64,000 nt of DNA. Origin: Chrysoperla carnea (Eukaryota; Arthropoda; Insecta; Neuroptera; Chrysopidae). Each line of letters starts with the position of its first letter. The stretch's first letter is position 1. Location of the stretch: NCBI RefSeq assembly GCF_905475395.1, contig NC_058340.1:63404181-63468180 (forward strand), read 5' to 3'. Shown here in pieces: positions 26,568 through 39,668 of this stretch. Position numbers and translations under genes: made by a program. Under the pieces are notes generated by a model, which did no database searches, was not told where the DNA came from, and worked only from the letters and a program-made list of their open reading frames with translations.

Positions 26568-27139
26568 GCAATAAGTCTACTACTTAACTTAGAAGGCGAA
26601 TACTTTAAATGCCTCAGATGGGCAAGCAATCAAGTGCCCATTACATTAAAAAATGAACACTTTCGGTTTATCTATTGATATCCGGCTGTTCAATACACAC
26701 GACTTGGCAGGCGAATAGACGGCGTATCTGAGGTTTATCGAACTATATAAATCTTGCTTGCTACATAAAACAGAGCAAACTACGTGAAAATGTTGTTTAG
26801 TTGATCGTTGTTAGTCAATTGATTGTATGTCTAGTCGAATGATTATTTTTCCAAATTTGCGAATGCTACGGTTTGAATATATGATAATATTCAGTACATA
26901 GAAAATTGTATGTTGTGTATAGTCAGTTCTCTGAGAGAACGCGTGGTTTAAATCTATGGAAGTTGAAGTAAGTAAACTGTATAGGTATATCTATATTGAT
27001 CAGAAAGAGAAAGAATATTTTATAATATAACAACACTACAAATTTATAATATATATATAGATAGATTGGAGAAAGGAAAATGTGTATATGAAGACTGTTT
27101 TAGATCAGTTCTCATTTTAATTTATAATTGATGAGTGGT
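26568..27139. other. intergenic, nothing recognised
   Basis: AT-rich, with no convincing frame, repeat or inverted terminus. Confidence 0.3.
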
Positions 27140-27975
27140 CTACAAATTCACTAATTTCCAAAAAAATTTCCAATAAAATCGAATTAAATTTGCCTGTGTT
27201 ATCAAAAAAATAAAATTTTTTAACTTTATGACGTCATCAGAATCCAAAAAATTTAATTTTGTTCTATCACATCAAAATTTTATCCAATTTTGATAAACCA
27301 AGGATGTAATCCTACTAATTTTGGGCCATACTTTTCAAATTTGTGATCAAAATTAACCTAGCTCTAATAGGTTTCAAGAATGTGGAGTCCTGGTTCCGGA
27401 ATTAGGCAAATAAGTAAAAGCTAGCCAATAATTGACATTACAGCTGAAAAGAATGACCCAAAATTAGTGGGTTTCAAAACAAATTTCAGTAAGATCGGAT
27501 CAAATTTGCTTGTGTTATCAAAAAAATAAAATTTTTAACTTTATGACGTCATCAGAATTCAAAAAATTCAATTTTGCTCTATCACACTCCAATTTTATCC
27601 AATTTGGATAAACAAAGGATGTAATCCTACTAAATTTGGGCCATACTTTTCAAATTTGTGATCAAAATTAACCTAACTCTAATAGGTTTCAAGAATGTGG
27701 AGTCCTGGTTCCGGAATTAGGCAAATAAGTAAAAGCTAGCCAATAATTGACATTACAGCTGAACAGAATGACCCAAAATTAGTGGGTTTCAAAAAAATTC
27801 CAATAATATCGGATCAAATTTGCCCGTGTTATCAAAAAAATAAAATTTTTTAACTTTATGACGTCATCAGAATCCAAAAAACTCAAATTAGCTCTATCAC
27901 ATCCTAATTTTATCCAATTTTGATAAACCAAGCATGTTATTCAACTAAATTTGGGTGATACTTTTCAAATTTGTG
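27140..27975 (-). repeat. 315-bp tandem repeat with TGACGTCA (2.6 copies)
   Basis: The palindrome TGACGTCA recurs at 27229, 27544 and 27859, exactly 315 bases apart, in the context AACTTTATGACGTCATCAG. Other shared blocks are GGATGTAATCCTACTAA, AATGTGGAGTCCTGGTTCC and AGCTAGCCAATAATTGACAT. Adjacent copies look well over 90% identical. The same family lies on the opposite strand at 60711-61690 and 63330-63690. Confidence 0.9.
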
Positions 27976-28777
27976 ACCGTAGGTACTGGTGACCGAATTT
28001 GATGTTTTGAGCGAAAATTTATAGAATTATTTTTAAAATGGATTATAATTGCGATATCTTATTGCGGTAAAGTCCTAATAAATGTAAATATTTTTAGGAT
28101 TATATATAAGAGTGACATATTCTTCTCTATGAATGTAAGTTGTGGAAAACAACTCGCAAGGGGCGTTCAGACGTTTATCAACGGATGCCTGAGGTGCATC
28201 CTATGGTTATGGTGGCCGCAGTTTGGTACTAAGTAATGAGGGGTTATGGAATAGAGAAGGTGAAATACTTGTTGATAGGAGAATCACCACCGTAGAAGTG
28301 GAGAATGGGTGAGCTTTTACTTCATCGAAACGAAGAGAACAATATAGGTGAAATGTCGAGGATAAAATGAGAAAAGAAGGTGGAAAGAACGGTCCACAGA
28401 TTAAGACCCCGGTTAAGAACCAAGTCAGAAATGGCGACTGATCGTAAATGACCAATAATCCACCTGGAAGTTTCAGGCCTCTAAGGTAAGAATTTCGTTT
28501 GATGTTGATTACTTTTAAAATGAGTATAATGTGAACAAGCCTTTATAGATTTTGTACAGCAGGTTTATGTAGAATTGTTATGTGCTAGTTGATGTTGTAT
28601 ATATACATTATGAAAGTGGTGCGCGTTCTGTTCTGGTGCGATGTAGGACTTTGCGGAGAAGAAGGCTTGGTTGGTGTTTTTAGTCAAGTCAGTCAGCAGT
28701 AGTAGTGAAATCATCAAACTGGAGTGAGAGTGAGCACATACCGCACGACTAATAAGAGCGTTCACAATTTAGTGATC
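27976..28777. other. region upstream of the LRR gene, with a GC-richer stretch
   Basis: About 28150-28480 is clearly less AT-rich than its surroundings and open on the minus strand (28207-28455), but that frame shows no known motif. 28560-28760 leads into the LRR exon and probably contains its promoter and 5' UTR. TCAGTCAG near 28688 could be an initiator. This is inference. Confidence 0.3.
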
Positions 28778-28818
28778 CGCGAAGCACCTTCGCGAGGTGC
28801 GCTGTCCAAAAGGACAGC
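28778..28818 (+). promoter_or_regulatory. hairpins in the 5' leader, the last abutting the start codon
   Basis: GCTGTCC-AAAA-GGACAGC (28801-28818) is a perfect 7-bp stem whose last base precedes ATG at 28819. Upstream are two mutually exclusive stems: CGCGAAG-CAC-CTTCGCG (28778-28794) and GCACCT-TCGCG-AGGTGC (28784-28800). They are strikingly GC-rich for this window. A role in start-codon selection or translation is inference. Confidence 0.5.
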
Positions 28819-29219
28819 ATGAGATTATTATTATCAACGTTGTCACATCAGTGTAGTTGTTATAATATAGCATCTGTTATCTTCATCCTTTTATATTATT
28901 GTGTTACCATGGTAATCACAGTTACCTTGACAACAATATCATCATCATCTGCAGCTTCAATTACGACAACATCTCCAGCATCCGTTGTTATTTTACCAAC
29001 AACATTAATTACACCGTCATCTTCTTCAAATCAAAATAATAATAATAATAATCATAATCATAAAAATTATAATAACAATAACAATAATAATGAGGATTAT
29101 TTACATTGTGTCGAAACAACAATACAATGTAAATGTAGCACCGATTTATTGGAAGTTACATGCCGTGATGGTGGTCTAACGTCAGTTCCAACGTCATTGC
29201 CTCCAACATTACTCAAATT
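28819..29219 (+). CDS. first coding exon of a secreted/membrane leucine-rich-repeat protein (3' partial)
   Basis: Starts at ATG 28819 and runs 133 codons plus two bases to donor TT|gtgagt at 29220 (phase 2). The N-terminus has a hydrophobic stretch (about residues 18-42, NIASVIFILLYYCV...) acting as a signal peptide or anchor. Then come a Ser/Thr-rich stretch and an Asn/His-rich low-complexity tract encoded by AAT/AAC runs (residues ~74-92). The end is an LRR N-terminal cap: C-x6-C-x-C, then LLEVTCRDGGLTSVPTSLP and PTLLKL. Phase-2 introns splitting a leucine codon of each repeat are typical of LRR receptors such as Lgr and Slit-like genes. No later exon was found, so receptor class is unknown. 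A second in-frame ATG is at residue 31. Confidence 0.65.
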
Positions 29220-29321
29220 GTGAGTTTTATACCCAAAATAATTCCAAAATTGTTTAAGTTAAGATGTACAAATTTAACCCGCTTTGTTTTTGTTTTTGTT
29301 AATCTTGAATGTTGCCTCTTA

Positions 29322-30048
29322 GTACGGCGGCTTAGTGAAGCTTCGCTTCGGATTTCCCATATCTTAATCTCCTCAAATTATTCGTACCCCTAAGAGTTTT
29401 TTTGGTAAATAAACAAATGAGATTCATTAAGAGTTGTTTTTTGACAAAAAACGTTCATCATCAGTTTTTCTTAAAATTGACGATTTTCGGGTTATAAACA
29501 GTGGAAAAAACATAAAAATGGCAATTTTCAAGGCTGAAAACAGTGCCAAAAAATTAAATTTTTCATCATTCCAAATTTGCAAACCATATTTCATAAAACC
29601 CCGAGTTTAGAGTTTACTTCATTCTAAAGCTTTGATTTGTAACGAAAATTAGGCTCAATCAACGAAAAATTCTTTTTCGTTTTCGTCACAAAAATTGCCA
29701 TAATTTAACAGAACTTGAATAATTAAAAAAAAGTATGTCTTGTCGTATAGTTATTGTTTTTATCTGCGCTTCCACCATTATTTTGGTTTTAAAAAACAAA
29801 ATTCATTTCTTAATCTGTTTTGCAGCCTTGCATAAAGCCATTTTTACAGGTTTTTAAACAGTAACCCGGTAATAAATCAAAAATAATCAAGTTAATGAAA
29901 AAATAATTTAAAAAAATTAAAAATCGACTTAAAATAATTGACGGCACACTAAAAACATTTCGTAACACTAAAGAAAAATTACTGAAGACAAATTTGTGTA
30001 TATTAGAATAAGCGAAATTTGGAGTGAAATACCATTTAGCCGCCGTAC
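29322..30048. mobile_element. 727-bp TA-flanked MITE in the LRR gene's first intron
   Basis: Perfect 11-bp inverted termini GTACGGCGGCT and AGCCGCCGTAC, with TA on each side (29320-29321, 30049-30050). The AT-rich interior has no recognisable transposase. It begins about 100 bases after the LRR splice donor. Tc1/mariner-type by duplication and form. Confidence 0.7.
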
Positions 30049-30050
30049 TA

Positions 30051-30656
30051 ATTTCGCATAGATATTCTCCAAACTACTACAATGACCGGTGTTCAATTAT
30101 TACATTCATAAAAATAACTAGTTTTTTTAATATCACACAATATTTTTATTTATGTAATAAAATGCATGTGGTTTTTCATAATATAAGTAAACATGTCTGT
30201 TACAACTTTACAAAATCGAAAATAATTTACCAATTGTTTATCTTAAAATAATATGGTTTTTGTAATTCTATAATATTACAAAATTCTTATAATGGTTATC
30301 CGCAAATATAAACAATTAAATCCATCATGGATTTTTTGTAATTTATATATTTAGGTCAATTTTTGCAAAAAAGCAAAACAAAACAAAAACTTTGTTATCA
30401 AAACACCCAAAATAATTTAATAATTTCCTATATTTGTAATTTAATATTATTACAAATCTGCAATTTGCTAATATTTTATTTTGTATTCAGGTCAATTTAT
30501 AATTCAAAACATTCGATTTTCATTTGTTTATTAAATAAACAAAAAATTTATTTCTTTATTCTGCATTAATATTGATAATTTATTTTAATTAAGTCTTGCA
30601 ATACTTAAATGTAAGAAAAGCCTTTAAAACGTTAAAATTAAACTTTTATCATTGTT
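30051..30656. other. AT-rich intronic or intergenic DNA
   Basis: Nothing recognised; short open frames (30024-30251, 30363-30569) are AT-driven. Confidence 0.3.
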
Positions 30657-30660
30657 TTAA

Positions 30661-30976
30661 GGTAGTACTATCGGTAATAGACTTTGCATTCAGAATTTAA
30701 TGAAACTTGGCATAGTTGTCCATTATTATATCATAATTAACCAGTTAAATTTTTAGGGGCCTCAAAGAACTGAAAAAAATATATTTTAAAGATATTTTAA
30801 CATTGATCCTTTTTGGAAATCACAGATTTTATTCTATTTCACAAGACTCGACGTTCAGATTTTCAGTTCTCTGAAGGCCCATAAAAATTTAACTGGTTAA
30901 TTATGATATAATAATGGACAACTATGCCAAGTTTCAGTAAATTCTGAATTCAAAGTCTATTACCCATGGTACTACC
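30661..30976. mobile_element. TTAA-flanked foldback element (316 bp)
   Basis: Arms of about 115 bp (30661-30776 and 30862-30976) pair almost throughout: GGTAGTAC at the tip, then GGTAATAGACTTTG, AACTTGGCATAGTTGTCC and ATAATTAACCAGTTAAAT. Only about ten mismatches by eye. Both ends abut TTAA (30657-30660 and 30977-30980), the duplication used by piggyBac-type elements; a TA duplication inside TTAA is the alternative. Confidence 0.78.
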
Positions 30977-30980
30977 TTAA

Positions 30981-31952
30981 ATAAACATAGAATAGATAGT
31001 AATTCTAAATTACATAAAATTATATTACTAAATGATTTTCGTTTTATGGTAAATAAGAAAAAACTCGGATCCACTATTCTTTTAATTCTCGAATTATAAT
31101 TTTGTATTAATTTACTATTTTCAAGTGTTTTGAAAATAAAACGTGGTACAATAAATAAAATTAATTTGTTAATTTTTATTACAAATTATTTAAAATAAAA
31201 ATCATAAACAATTTTACAGATTTGACTTTAATTCAGGTCAATTTACAAAACATTTCTCTGTAAAGAAAAAAAACAAAATAGCCTGAATGTATAAAATGTT
31301 CTTTTATTAAATTTCTTATAGAAATTTATTGTTTTCATCTCGAGAATCGAATCAACATTTTTTGCGATATAATTATAGTATTTTTATTAGTATATTTTAT
31401 TCAATAATAAATCCGTAAAAAGAAAAAAGGGACACGATTATATGAAAAAAAAATCACGGCCTACAAAGATTCATTTTTATTTGTCAGGTTAAAAGTTGAA
31501 ATCTACCAAAATTTCAGAAAAGTAAATCTTGATCTATTTTTCAATGAAGAAAATATATGCCTATATCAAAAATTCGACCTTAGAGTTGGCATAACTTAAA
31601 ATTGACGAGGTTAGGTCTTTAGGTTCAAGATCAACAGATTAATAATGTATATCAAAATGTAATAAGTATATCAAAAATTTAAAAAAATCAACTGAAACCA
31701 TCTTTTCTATAATAACAGTACGGTATCCTTCGATAATTGAGCCAATATTACTACTTCAATTTTCTTTTATCAATCCTACAAAAGTAGCTAAAATCTCATG
31801 AAATTTTGATCTCAATATCGGATTCACGAGTGTAATTGAAAGTATAGAAATTTGATTTTTCAAAAATAGTTTTGTAATAATCGAATGAATACACCTTAGC
31901 CTCATTGAGCGATTTTGATAGTGATAAAACTTATGAATTTGTCATTTCGGAA
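30981..31952. other. AT-rich DNA, nothing recognised
   Basis: No gene, repeat or inverted terminus stands out. Confidence 0.3.
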
Positions 31953-32071
31953 GCGATATGCAAACCACGTTGATAGCACTACTTCTTCTTCTCCGATCAA
32001 TGAAGTTAAGGAACATTGGACCCAATTAGTACTTGGATGGGAGACCTCTTGGAAACCCTGTGTGTTGTTGC
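31953..32071 (+). pseudogene. 5S rRNA pseudogene
   Basis: The 3' two thirds match 5S rRNA closely in order and spacing: TCTCCGATCA, GAAGTTAAG, TTAGTACTTGGATGGGAGAC, CTTGGAAACCC, TGTGTTGTTGC, then a T-run like a Pol III terminator. The 5' third is weaker (ACCACGTTGATAGCACTAC). Total length is about 119, as for 5S. The internal control region is partly kept (GATGGGAGACC), but several stem positions are changed, such as ACATTGGACCCAA for the usual GCRYYGGGC-type loop. A single copy, so a pseudogene or the head of a 5S-derived SINE. Confidence 0.8.
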
Positions 32072-35000
32072 TTTTTTATTATTTATAATAGTTTTTTTTT
32101 AGCTACGTTAATAATTACAATTTATAAATTATGAAATTTTAATTATTCATACTGTCGACAGTCCCTATGATTGACTATCTTTTTTTTCTGAGTAAGAAAG
32201 TTATGGGGCACATTTTAAAGGGTCGTATCCATCGCGTTTTGTTTTTTTTTAAGCTATGCTTATGTAGGTAGAAGAGATCTATTAACAGAAATAAATATTA
32301 ACATACAATAGATTTAGAATTTAAATTAATCAACAATTTACAAACGAATTAACAAATTTTTATTTAATTTATTTAACTGACCATCTATTATACTTGATTG
32401 ATTGATTAATTATTTTTTAATTATTTTACTACAATGCTCCAAAAACAGTAAATGTTGAAATCAATAATACAAAAATATGACCGTGGGCACATACATAAAA
32501 TTGCAGTGGCTGTGGAACACATTTAAGTTATAGAGCCCATAAAACCTGAAGAAAGAATCGCCTCAGCAGCAGCCTGAATTTCTTGAACCAATTAGAACTG
32601 TTCAAAATCTGTACAAAAAATTTAACGTTGACTGATTTTAACTCTAAGGGATCATCATATTTTTATTCACATAAGTCAATTTTCTCAAAGAAAAACCGTA
32701 GGAACATTTAGGAACTATCAGGTCCGTGTAATAGATAGTTATTGATAATGAATTGCATACAAAATTGCGGAAAGTTTGCTATTGTTGAAGGAGTTGAAAA
32801 TTTTAAAGCAATTATAGAAAAACAAAAACACTTTTCTTCGAATCATGATTTTTAACCTGAATTTTCTTTATCTTCAAACTTATCTTAATTAAAATCCTCA
32901 AAAATTGGACCCAAATAATCATGGAAATTATGCTTCATTATGAGTACACGGTCTATATATTTCGTTTTCTACTCAGAAAATACTAGCGTTCCTTTGTATA
33001 GTTCCTTTGTTATATTTTATTTAACACCCGACGGGAAAAGTCACATTCGTCTTATAAGTGCTACTGAATATCAGAGAAATCGATACATTGTTTTTCGTAA
33101 ACTGTTTTTGTTGTATATATACGTAAAGTGTGTTATTTGTTTTGAATTTCATTAGGATACTTTCTATCGAAATTATCGTGTTTGTGCTTTTATAGCTGTT
33201 GTATTTTAATCTCAAACATCACTCTTTTAATGCGGTATTCGCTCCGTGCATGAGTTTTATTTCGGAGAGCTTCGATAGTAACGACACACTTCTTTATTAA
33301 TATAATTGTATGGATGGACATATAAGTCTTTGGATTGTATATAAAAATCTTCTTACAAAGTCGCGTAAAAAATACGGTATCCATAGAGATAGGGGACTGA
33401 GTCACTTGAAGAATTCACGAAAGAATTAAGAAATTGTATTAAAAAGTTAAGTTTGAAAGAATTTTATGAATACAAAAAATTAAATTAAAATATAAAAGTG
33501 GTTCAAAACCGTTCAGGTGAACAGCACATGGCTTACGGCTATAAATAAATGCAAAATCTAAACTTAATAATATAATAATGCGAATTCTTTTTTGTGTTTA
33601 AATTTATACCTATGTGATGAAAATATGTTTAAATTAAATAAAAATATTATTTTAAAATTTTATCTTAAGAAGTCAAAAGTTCATTATATTCCTTCTTGAA
33701 CTAGGATAATTACATTTGAAGACGGTAGAATCATAGTAATCCAAGTAACATTTTTATAACTGTGAGAAAATAAAGAAAATGTGTTACAAGTTCATAAAAA
33801 TAAATATTAACTAACAATTCTATTAAATTATTTTTATTTAAAAGAATGGGTATAATATTCGCTTGTATACATTAAGAAAAAAGAGGTTCAGATTTCTTGG
33901 GGAAAATATGACAAATGGTATTTGAATAAGTGTGGGATGGAAGAATTATGAAGAATTACGTTTTTTCCATCATCGCCCAAAATCGTTAGTGTAAGAAAAT
34001 GATACTTGGATCACTATAGTTCTACCATCGTCAATAGACTAGGTGATATAGAAGTAGTCGCTCTTAGATGTATTTAGATTAAATTTAATATACTTTTTAT
34101 TTACACGCCAAAGTTATTTTTGATGGACAATGGTTGTATCTAGCGCCTCAGGCACATTGGGTCCCTATGCCATACACCAAGCACAATGACTTGCTTTAGG
34201 TGTACAAAAAATCTTCAATCTTATTCTATTCTTTCCCGTACGCCTCCAATTTTCAAGCCGCGGTGACCTTTATTATTTCATGAAAAACAGAGATCTGGTG
34301 GAAGCGTCGGGAAAATCGGCGTCAATTTCAACTTTATTTTTTTCATTTATTTTTTCCTATGTACCTATATAATAAAGATTTGATTTGATAACAATTTAAT
34401 TCACTTCAAATTGACAGCGTCCATATAAACTAATCTATAAAGAATTGTTCAACCATTAGTAGAAGTACTCTTGATTAAAGTGATACTCGACTTCGTTATT
34501 GTCTTATCCAATAAAATCTCCTCAAAGGATAATTTATAGAGAAACTATCTATATATAGCCAATAATAATCTTTGATTAATGTGGTTTTCAACAAATTATT
34601 TTGGATTGCACACTTAATAATATCAAGTGTTTTATAAATAATATAACAAATAACTTGGATACTTTAACAATAAAAAAACCACTTCTCTGATGGCTTCTTA
34701 ATTATGTCGAAAGTTCATTTATTATATAGCTTTGATAAAAGTTTTACTGTTTTCAATGTTAAAATTGTGGAGACATCAAGTTATGAGCGTGACTGCCCAT
34801 AACGCGAGTGTTGACGGGTTATAAAAATAGAGAAATAATGATTTTGAGCTTTAAAAAAACTTTTACTTCTATTGTTTTAAAATTTGTCTCCATAATATTT
34901 AAACAAAATATAAAGAAGTACACCTATTAAGAAAATTTAGAACCAATAATAACAATAACCAATAATGATCTTTGATTATAGTGATTTCTAACAAATTATT

Positions 35001-38000
35001 TTGATTGCACTTAATAATATCAAATGTTGGTAAATAAGATTATAACCACCAGTAAATATGACCTTTAGAGGCAAAATCTTAGACCATTAAGTTACATATA
35101 GACTAATCGTCAAACGATTTTAACCGTGCTAACATCTGAGGTAATTGCTTAGGTCAAAAAGCGAAAAAGTTCAGTGAAATCAACGTGTTTTATGTAAAAA
35201 ATTTTGTGTAAATGTCCTTATATTCAATGTATATTTTTTTGATCAATGATCCTAGCTGACCCAAGCACTTACCTCAGATGTTGGCACACCTCTCACTGTA
35301 CGGGAACATATGCTACTATGTACTATAATTTCAATGGCAAAACTAATAATTTTCTTATGAAATAAATTATTGCATATAAGTTTTTTGCTCAAACTGTCAT
35401 TTACAACGCTCCAATGTGACTGTAAATTTATTTGGTTCGAATATTTCATATTTATCGAAGCTCTAAATAGTTTCAAAAGATGCTCGTTTAGATAGATAAC
35501 ATTGTAGACAAAAAATTTATGGTTTTAATTTTCAGGTTGCACATAATGACTTTGTATCAGAAAGCTAATCGTACTGAAGAACGAAAACAATAGTAATAAA
35601 ATTTTATTAAGATTAAAATAATAAGTTTCAATAATATTATTTTATTGTATACCAGAGTGATACCCATCCGCTTCGATGGGTTTAAAAGTAAAGATTGATA
35701 AAGATTGCTCTTGCTTATCCCCTTTCTATAACACTCGAAATAATGGTAAGGATTGTTTTACACAGCTAAAATATATGTATGGTTTTCTATTTTTTTAAAT
35801 GTATAATAGTCGTAATTATTCATTGAGAAAATTTTCTTTTGTTACCCAATGAGTAAATAATTTGTACAGGAACGCGTGTTTTTCTAATTTTTTTAAAATT
35901 ATAGTTTATTGATAAAACTACGTTTAAACGAATTTTTGACTCATTGCATAAAAAGTCGTAATGTATACGCCGTAGCCTCATTTCAAAGAAATGATAAATG
36001 ATTTATCGTTATCTTCCCGGATGCGGTACTGGAATAATTAAATTACCCTAGTAAATATAAAACATAGTAAAAACACTCTTAAACAATTAATTTTTACAAG
36101 TACAAAAACAATCATAAAAATTTCATTTTTCAATTTATCATCATTTTCAAAAATTTTGTATTTTATCAAAAAATAATAGCGTTCAATTTCTCTTGTCATA
36201 ACAATTCATTTTTACTTGATTTTAAATTATAATGACAAGAAAAATTGATAAGAAGAAATAAACAAGACGCTTTAATAATATTGTTCTTGAGAGAAGTATA
36301 CTCACACTCCTAGAATCTTTCGAATAATTCGAAAAATATTTGAAATTGTTATGTGATATTATAAGCGTTGTATATTTTTGTAGTAAGGATAATAACGATT
36401 TGTATATTAAAATAATTACCTAAAGCTAATAATTCTACTTGAAATATTCTCATATTTCGTTTATTTTTACAAACTTTATTTGCTCATTTTGTTTGATTAT
36501 GGTGGAAACGATGTGAATTTAAAAATTCGATTTTCAAGTCAAAAAAGCAAAAACCTACTCATTCCGACAACCGGTGTCTATAAATGCAACTTCGATGGCA
36601 GGGTTAAAATGGGTTCTAGAACTGTTTATTAAATTGATGGATATTAATAAACCATAGTAAATTATAACTATACTATTCAAAGGTATGAATAAATTGTCTA
36701 AAACAAAATAGTCCTCTCTATAAATGACCTATTCATTTTATTGACCACTTTCTTGTTTTTAAGATATTAGACATTTTATTTTTAATTTTATACTTTACTT
36801 TATGGTTGACGGCATTAGCGATTTTACCAATATTGCCATTAGAACAACAAAGTGAAAATCAACTTTGAAAAACGCTCATAGAACCTTGGAAACTTTATTT
36901 TTGACTTTTCACATCCGAACACACAATGATTATTTTAAAACCTCATTATTTAAATCGATAGAGGATTTCGTTTCTAATTTCTTGGTTGATATTCGTCAAA
37001 TTAAATTTTTTTTGATAATAATTGATAACCAAAGAATTGAAAGCCCTTTTAAGCATCGCTTGTATTGATGATCTCTTGAAATCTTTTCAAAAATTTATTT
37101 TAAAAACACAAATTAAAATTCTATATAAAATCAAATAAATGTAAATCAAAAAACTTATAATTTTTATAATAATTTTGACAAAACTTTTATTTATATTAAA
37201 CCGCAACAACACAATGAAATTAATTCTATTAAAAAGTTTTTGAAGGAGCAAAATAAAAGCAGAATCAAGTGATTCTCTACATTTTACACACAACATATAT
37301 AGTAGACAAGACGAAAACATCGCACTCGAATGGAAAAATATCTTTATTATGTGTCATATTTTTTTCCTATATTCATTGAAATTTAAAACTTTATAATGTA
37401 AAAAAGGTTTACCCTTACGGATTTTGACCGTCGGAGAATGAATTTTCATCGGAAATACCAATACCTGAATCAATTATGATTAGTTTTGGCGTAACATCTA
37501 AGTCTACGTGCGTCTCTACGTACGTATTTACGAACCTCGCATAAGTTATCAACAGTAGAATGTTGAAATTTGGGACTTGGTATATTCAAAAAAATTAGAT
37601 TTTCTTTTGATTCTCTCATGAATGTGCTGAATAAAAAAGGAATTGGGCAAATGTTTTCGCACGAATGAGAAGTTTTCGTCTTATCTATAAGAAGAAAATC
37701 TACATAAATATCAGTTTGACAAACAAAAATTTTTATTCGACTGAATAATATATGTGTGATATTATTATCATCTTTTTTTTTTGTCAGCTCATCGAAAACT
37801 TTCTCAGTTTTTTTTCCACTTCTCGGTATAAAACTTATTTTCACAGAAACTTATTATTTCTTTTTTTATCTATTGTGTTATCCTGTTGTGTTTCTGTTTT
37901 TTGTCTGTCTATGCCGGATTATCCAAATGAAATCAAATAGTAGTGTTTTTCTGAAGTGATGAACCTCTTCAAGTATTTTATTAATAGAATTGTTGTTTTT

Positions 38001-39668
38001 ATGTCAATTAATTTATAAATTTTTTTTTCTGGGTTTGTTTATGCTATAAACAAAGTTGGAATATCTGATATTAACTGATTTGTACTAAGTCGAATACAGA
38101 ATTTATATCTATAAAGAGCCAGATGCACCGAATTTCGATCGTACCCTAGAAATTACAGGACGCAACGGTAGTTTTACGAATTATGCGATCTATTAATTTA
38201 AACAAATTCGTCGGTTGAAGAAACTCATGCATTTAAAAAAAATAATAGTAACTCTTTGTAAATATTTGAGCATCTTCTTAGTAAAAAACTGAGTGTTTCC
38301 ATCGCTATTCAAAATATTGTGGTCAATCACTTTGAAGAGACAATTACTTAAGAGTTAGAAAAAAGAAAAATCGTACTTTCTCGAAAATTAATCTTTTTAC
38401 AATTGTTTTTATTATGAATGAATTTTGTTTAGCTTTAATATTTTACATCGAAGTTATATTTATTGCCTATATAAATTTATAAGTATTATTGATTGATTGA
38501 TTTAAAAAAATCAATTTCTATCAATATTAAACTTTAAAAAAAGTATTGATTATGTGAAATGAATTTGAATTCTGATACAGGTCATTATGCAAACCAAACT
38601 TTTAACTAAGAATTTTTATGAATAAATTTTGATAAAAATGGATTCCAGAAACTCAATATTGAAGGCACTTGGTATAAAAAATGCGCGAACCTTAAAATAC
38701 TTTTTAAGGTCTTTTTACTGGACATGACCCAAAAATGTTTTAAAGAAAAATTTAGCAAATAATTAGGAATAAAGTTTTCTTTGGTAAAAATCTTCTGAGT
38801 TAAGTTTAGAATCTATATTTCTTTACCCAAAAAGTCTGTTATTGAACGACTTTAAATTTACTTCAAAAGCTTTTGTATTTTTTTCGTAGCGTCTTTTTGC
38901 ATTTCTGTTACTTTTGAGTAAGATGAACATGTAGAAAAAAAATTTTCTTTTAATTTTTCCTACATCATAGACGGTTTCTGATTAAAGCCAACTAGTATAA
39001 AATCTGCAGAAAATTAAAAGAATCTCTTTTGAAAATTTCTTTTGATCAGAATTACCCAAATCTGATTTCTGATTTTTGTAAAATTCACCCAAGAGTTAGA
39101 ATATTTATAAAATTGACAACTCACTTTTTTGAGGTAAAATTTTTGATATTATATTATAACAGCATTTTTTAGTAAATTTGTCTATATTGATCTTAAAAAA
39201 TATTTTCATAATAATTATTAAAATATTTTAAAATAAAAATTGATTCTGCGCTAAAATTATGTTAATTTAGTTTTGTGAGTAGGTTTTAGATTAAAAATTT
39301 ATAAATATTAAAATTTTTGTTGACTAATATGGAATGTTAATTAAATTTATTGATTTTTATTATAGTAATTATGTGTATAAAACGTTAATATTTAATTATA
39401 AACTAATAATTATGATATAAATTATGATTACATTATATTTATACACTTTATACTTACAAAAAGAAAATATTCTGTTTTTTTTTATTAAATAAATTAAATG
39501 CCTTTACATACTCATTGAAGTTTGGTGTTTTAATAATAATTTTATGAATAGATGATATATATTTTAGTCTAGGAGTTCAGTCTTTCACTTATTCCCTTTT
39601 CCTAACATTTTTTAACTGTTAAATAGTCATAATTCATTGACTATATCAGAAAAGAAGGCTATGAATTT
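32072..39668. other. 7.6 kb AT-rich DNA with decayed repeats, no gene seen
   Basis: Possibly the LRR gene's first intron. Identifiable items: a direct repeat pair at 34557-34645 and 34956-35040, and a stretch at about 35640-36070 resembling an old interspersed repeat (GATACCCATCCGCTTCGATGG; CTTCCCGGATGCGGTACTGG). 34130-34340 is GC-richer but unassigned. Minus-strand frame 37470-37844 (124 codons) has no motif and AT-driven composition. Confidence 0.35.
34557..35040 (+). repeat. direct repeat pair about 400 bp apart
   Basis: 34557-34645 and 34956-35040 share CCAATAAT.ATCTTTGATTA, CAACAAATTATTTTG and ATTGCAC..TTAATAATATCAA at about 85% identity by eye. Possibly a tandem unit of ~400 bp or two fragments of one element. 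Confidence 0.55.

Noticed and set aside
28207-28455. Minus-strand 82-codon frame in the GC-richer stretch upstream of the LRR gene
   Set aside because: Leu/Ser/Pro-rich without a motif, and no reliable gene structure.
32447-32600. Minus-strand short hydrophobic frame near GCTGCTGCTGAGGCG
   Set aside because: All frames are broken within about 30 codons and no family could be named.
37470-37844. 124-codon minus-strand frame
   Set aside because: No motif, no splice partners, AT-driven composition.
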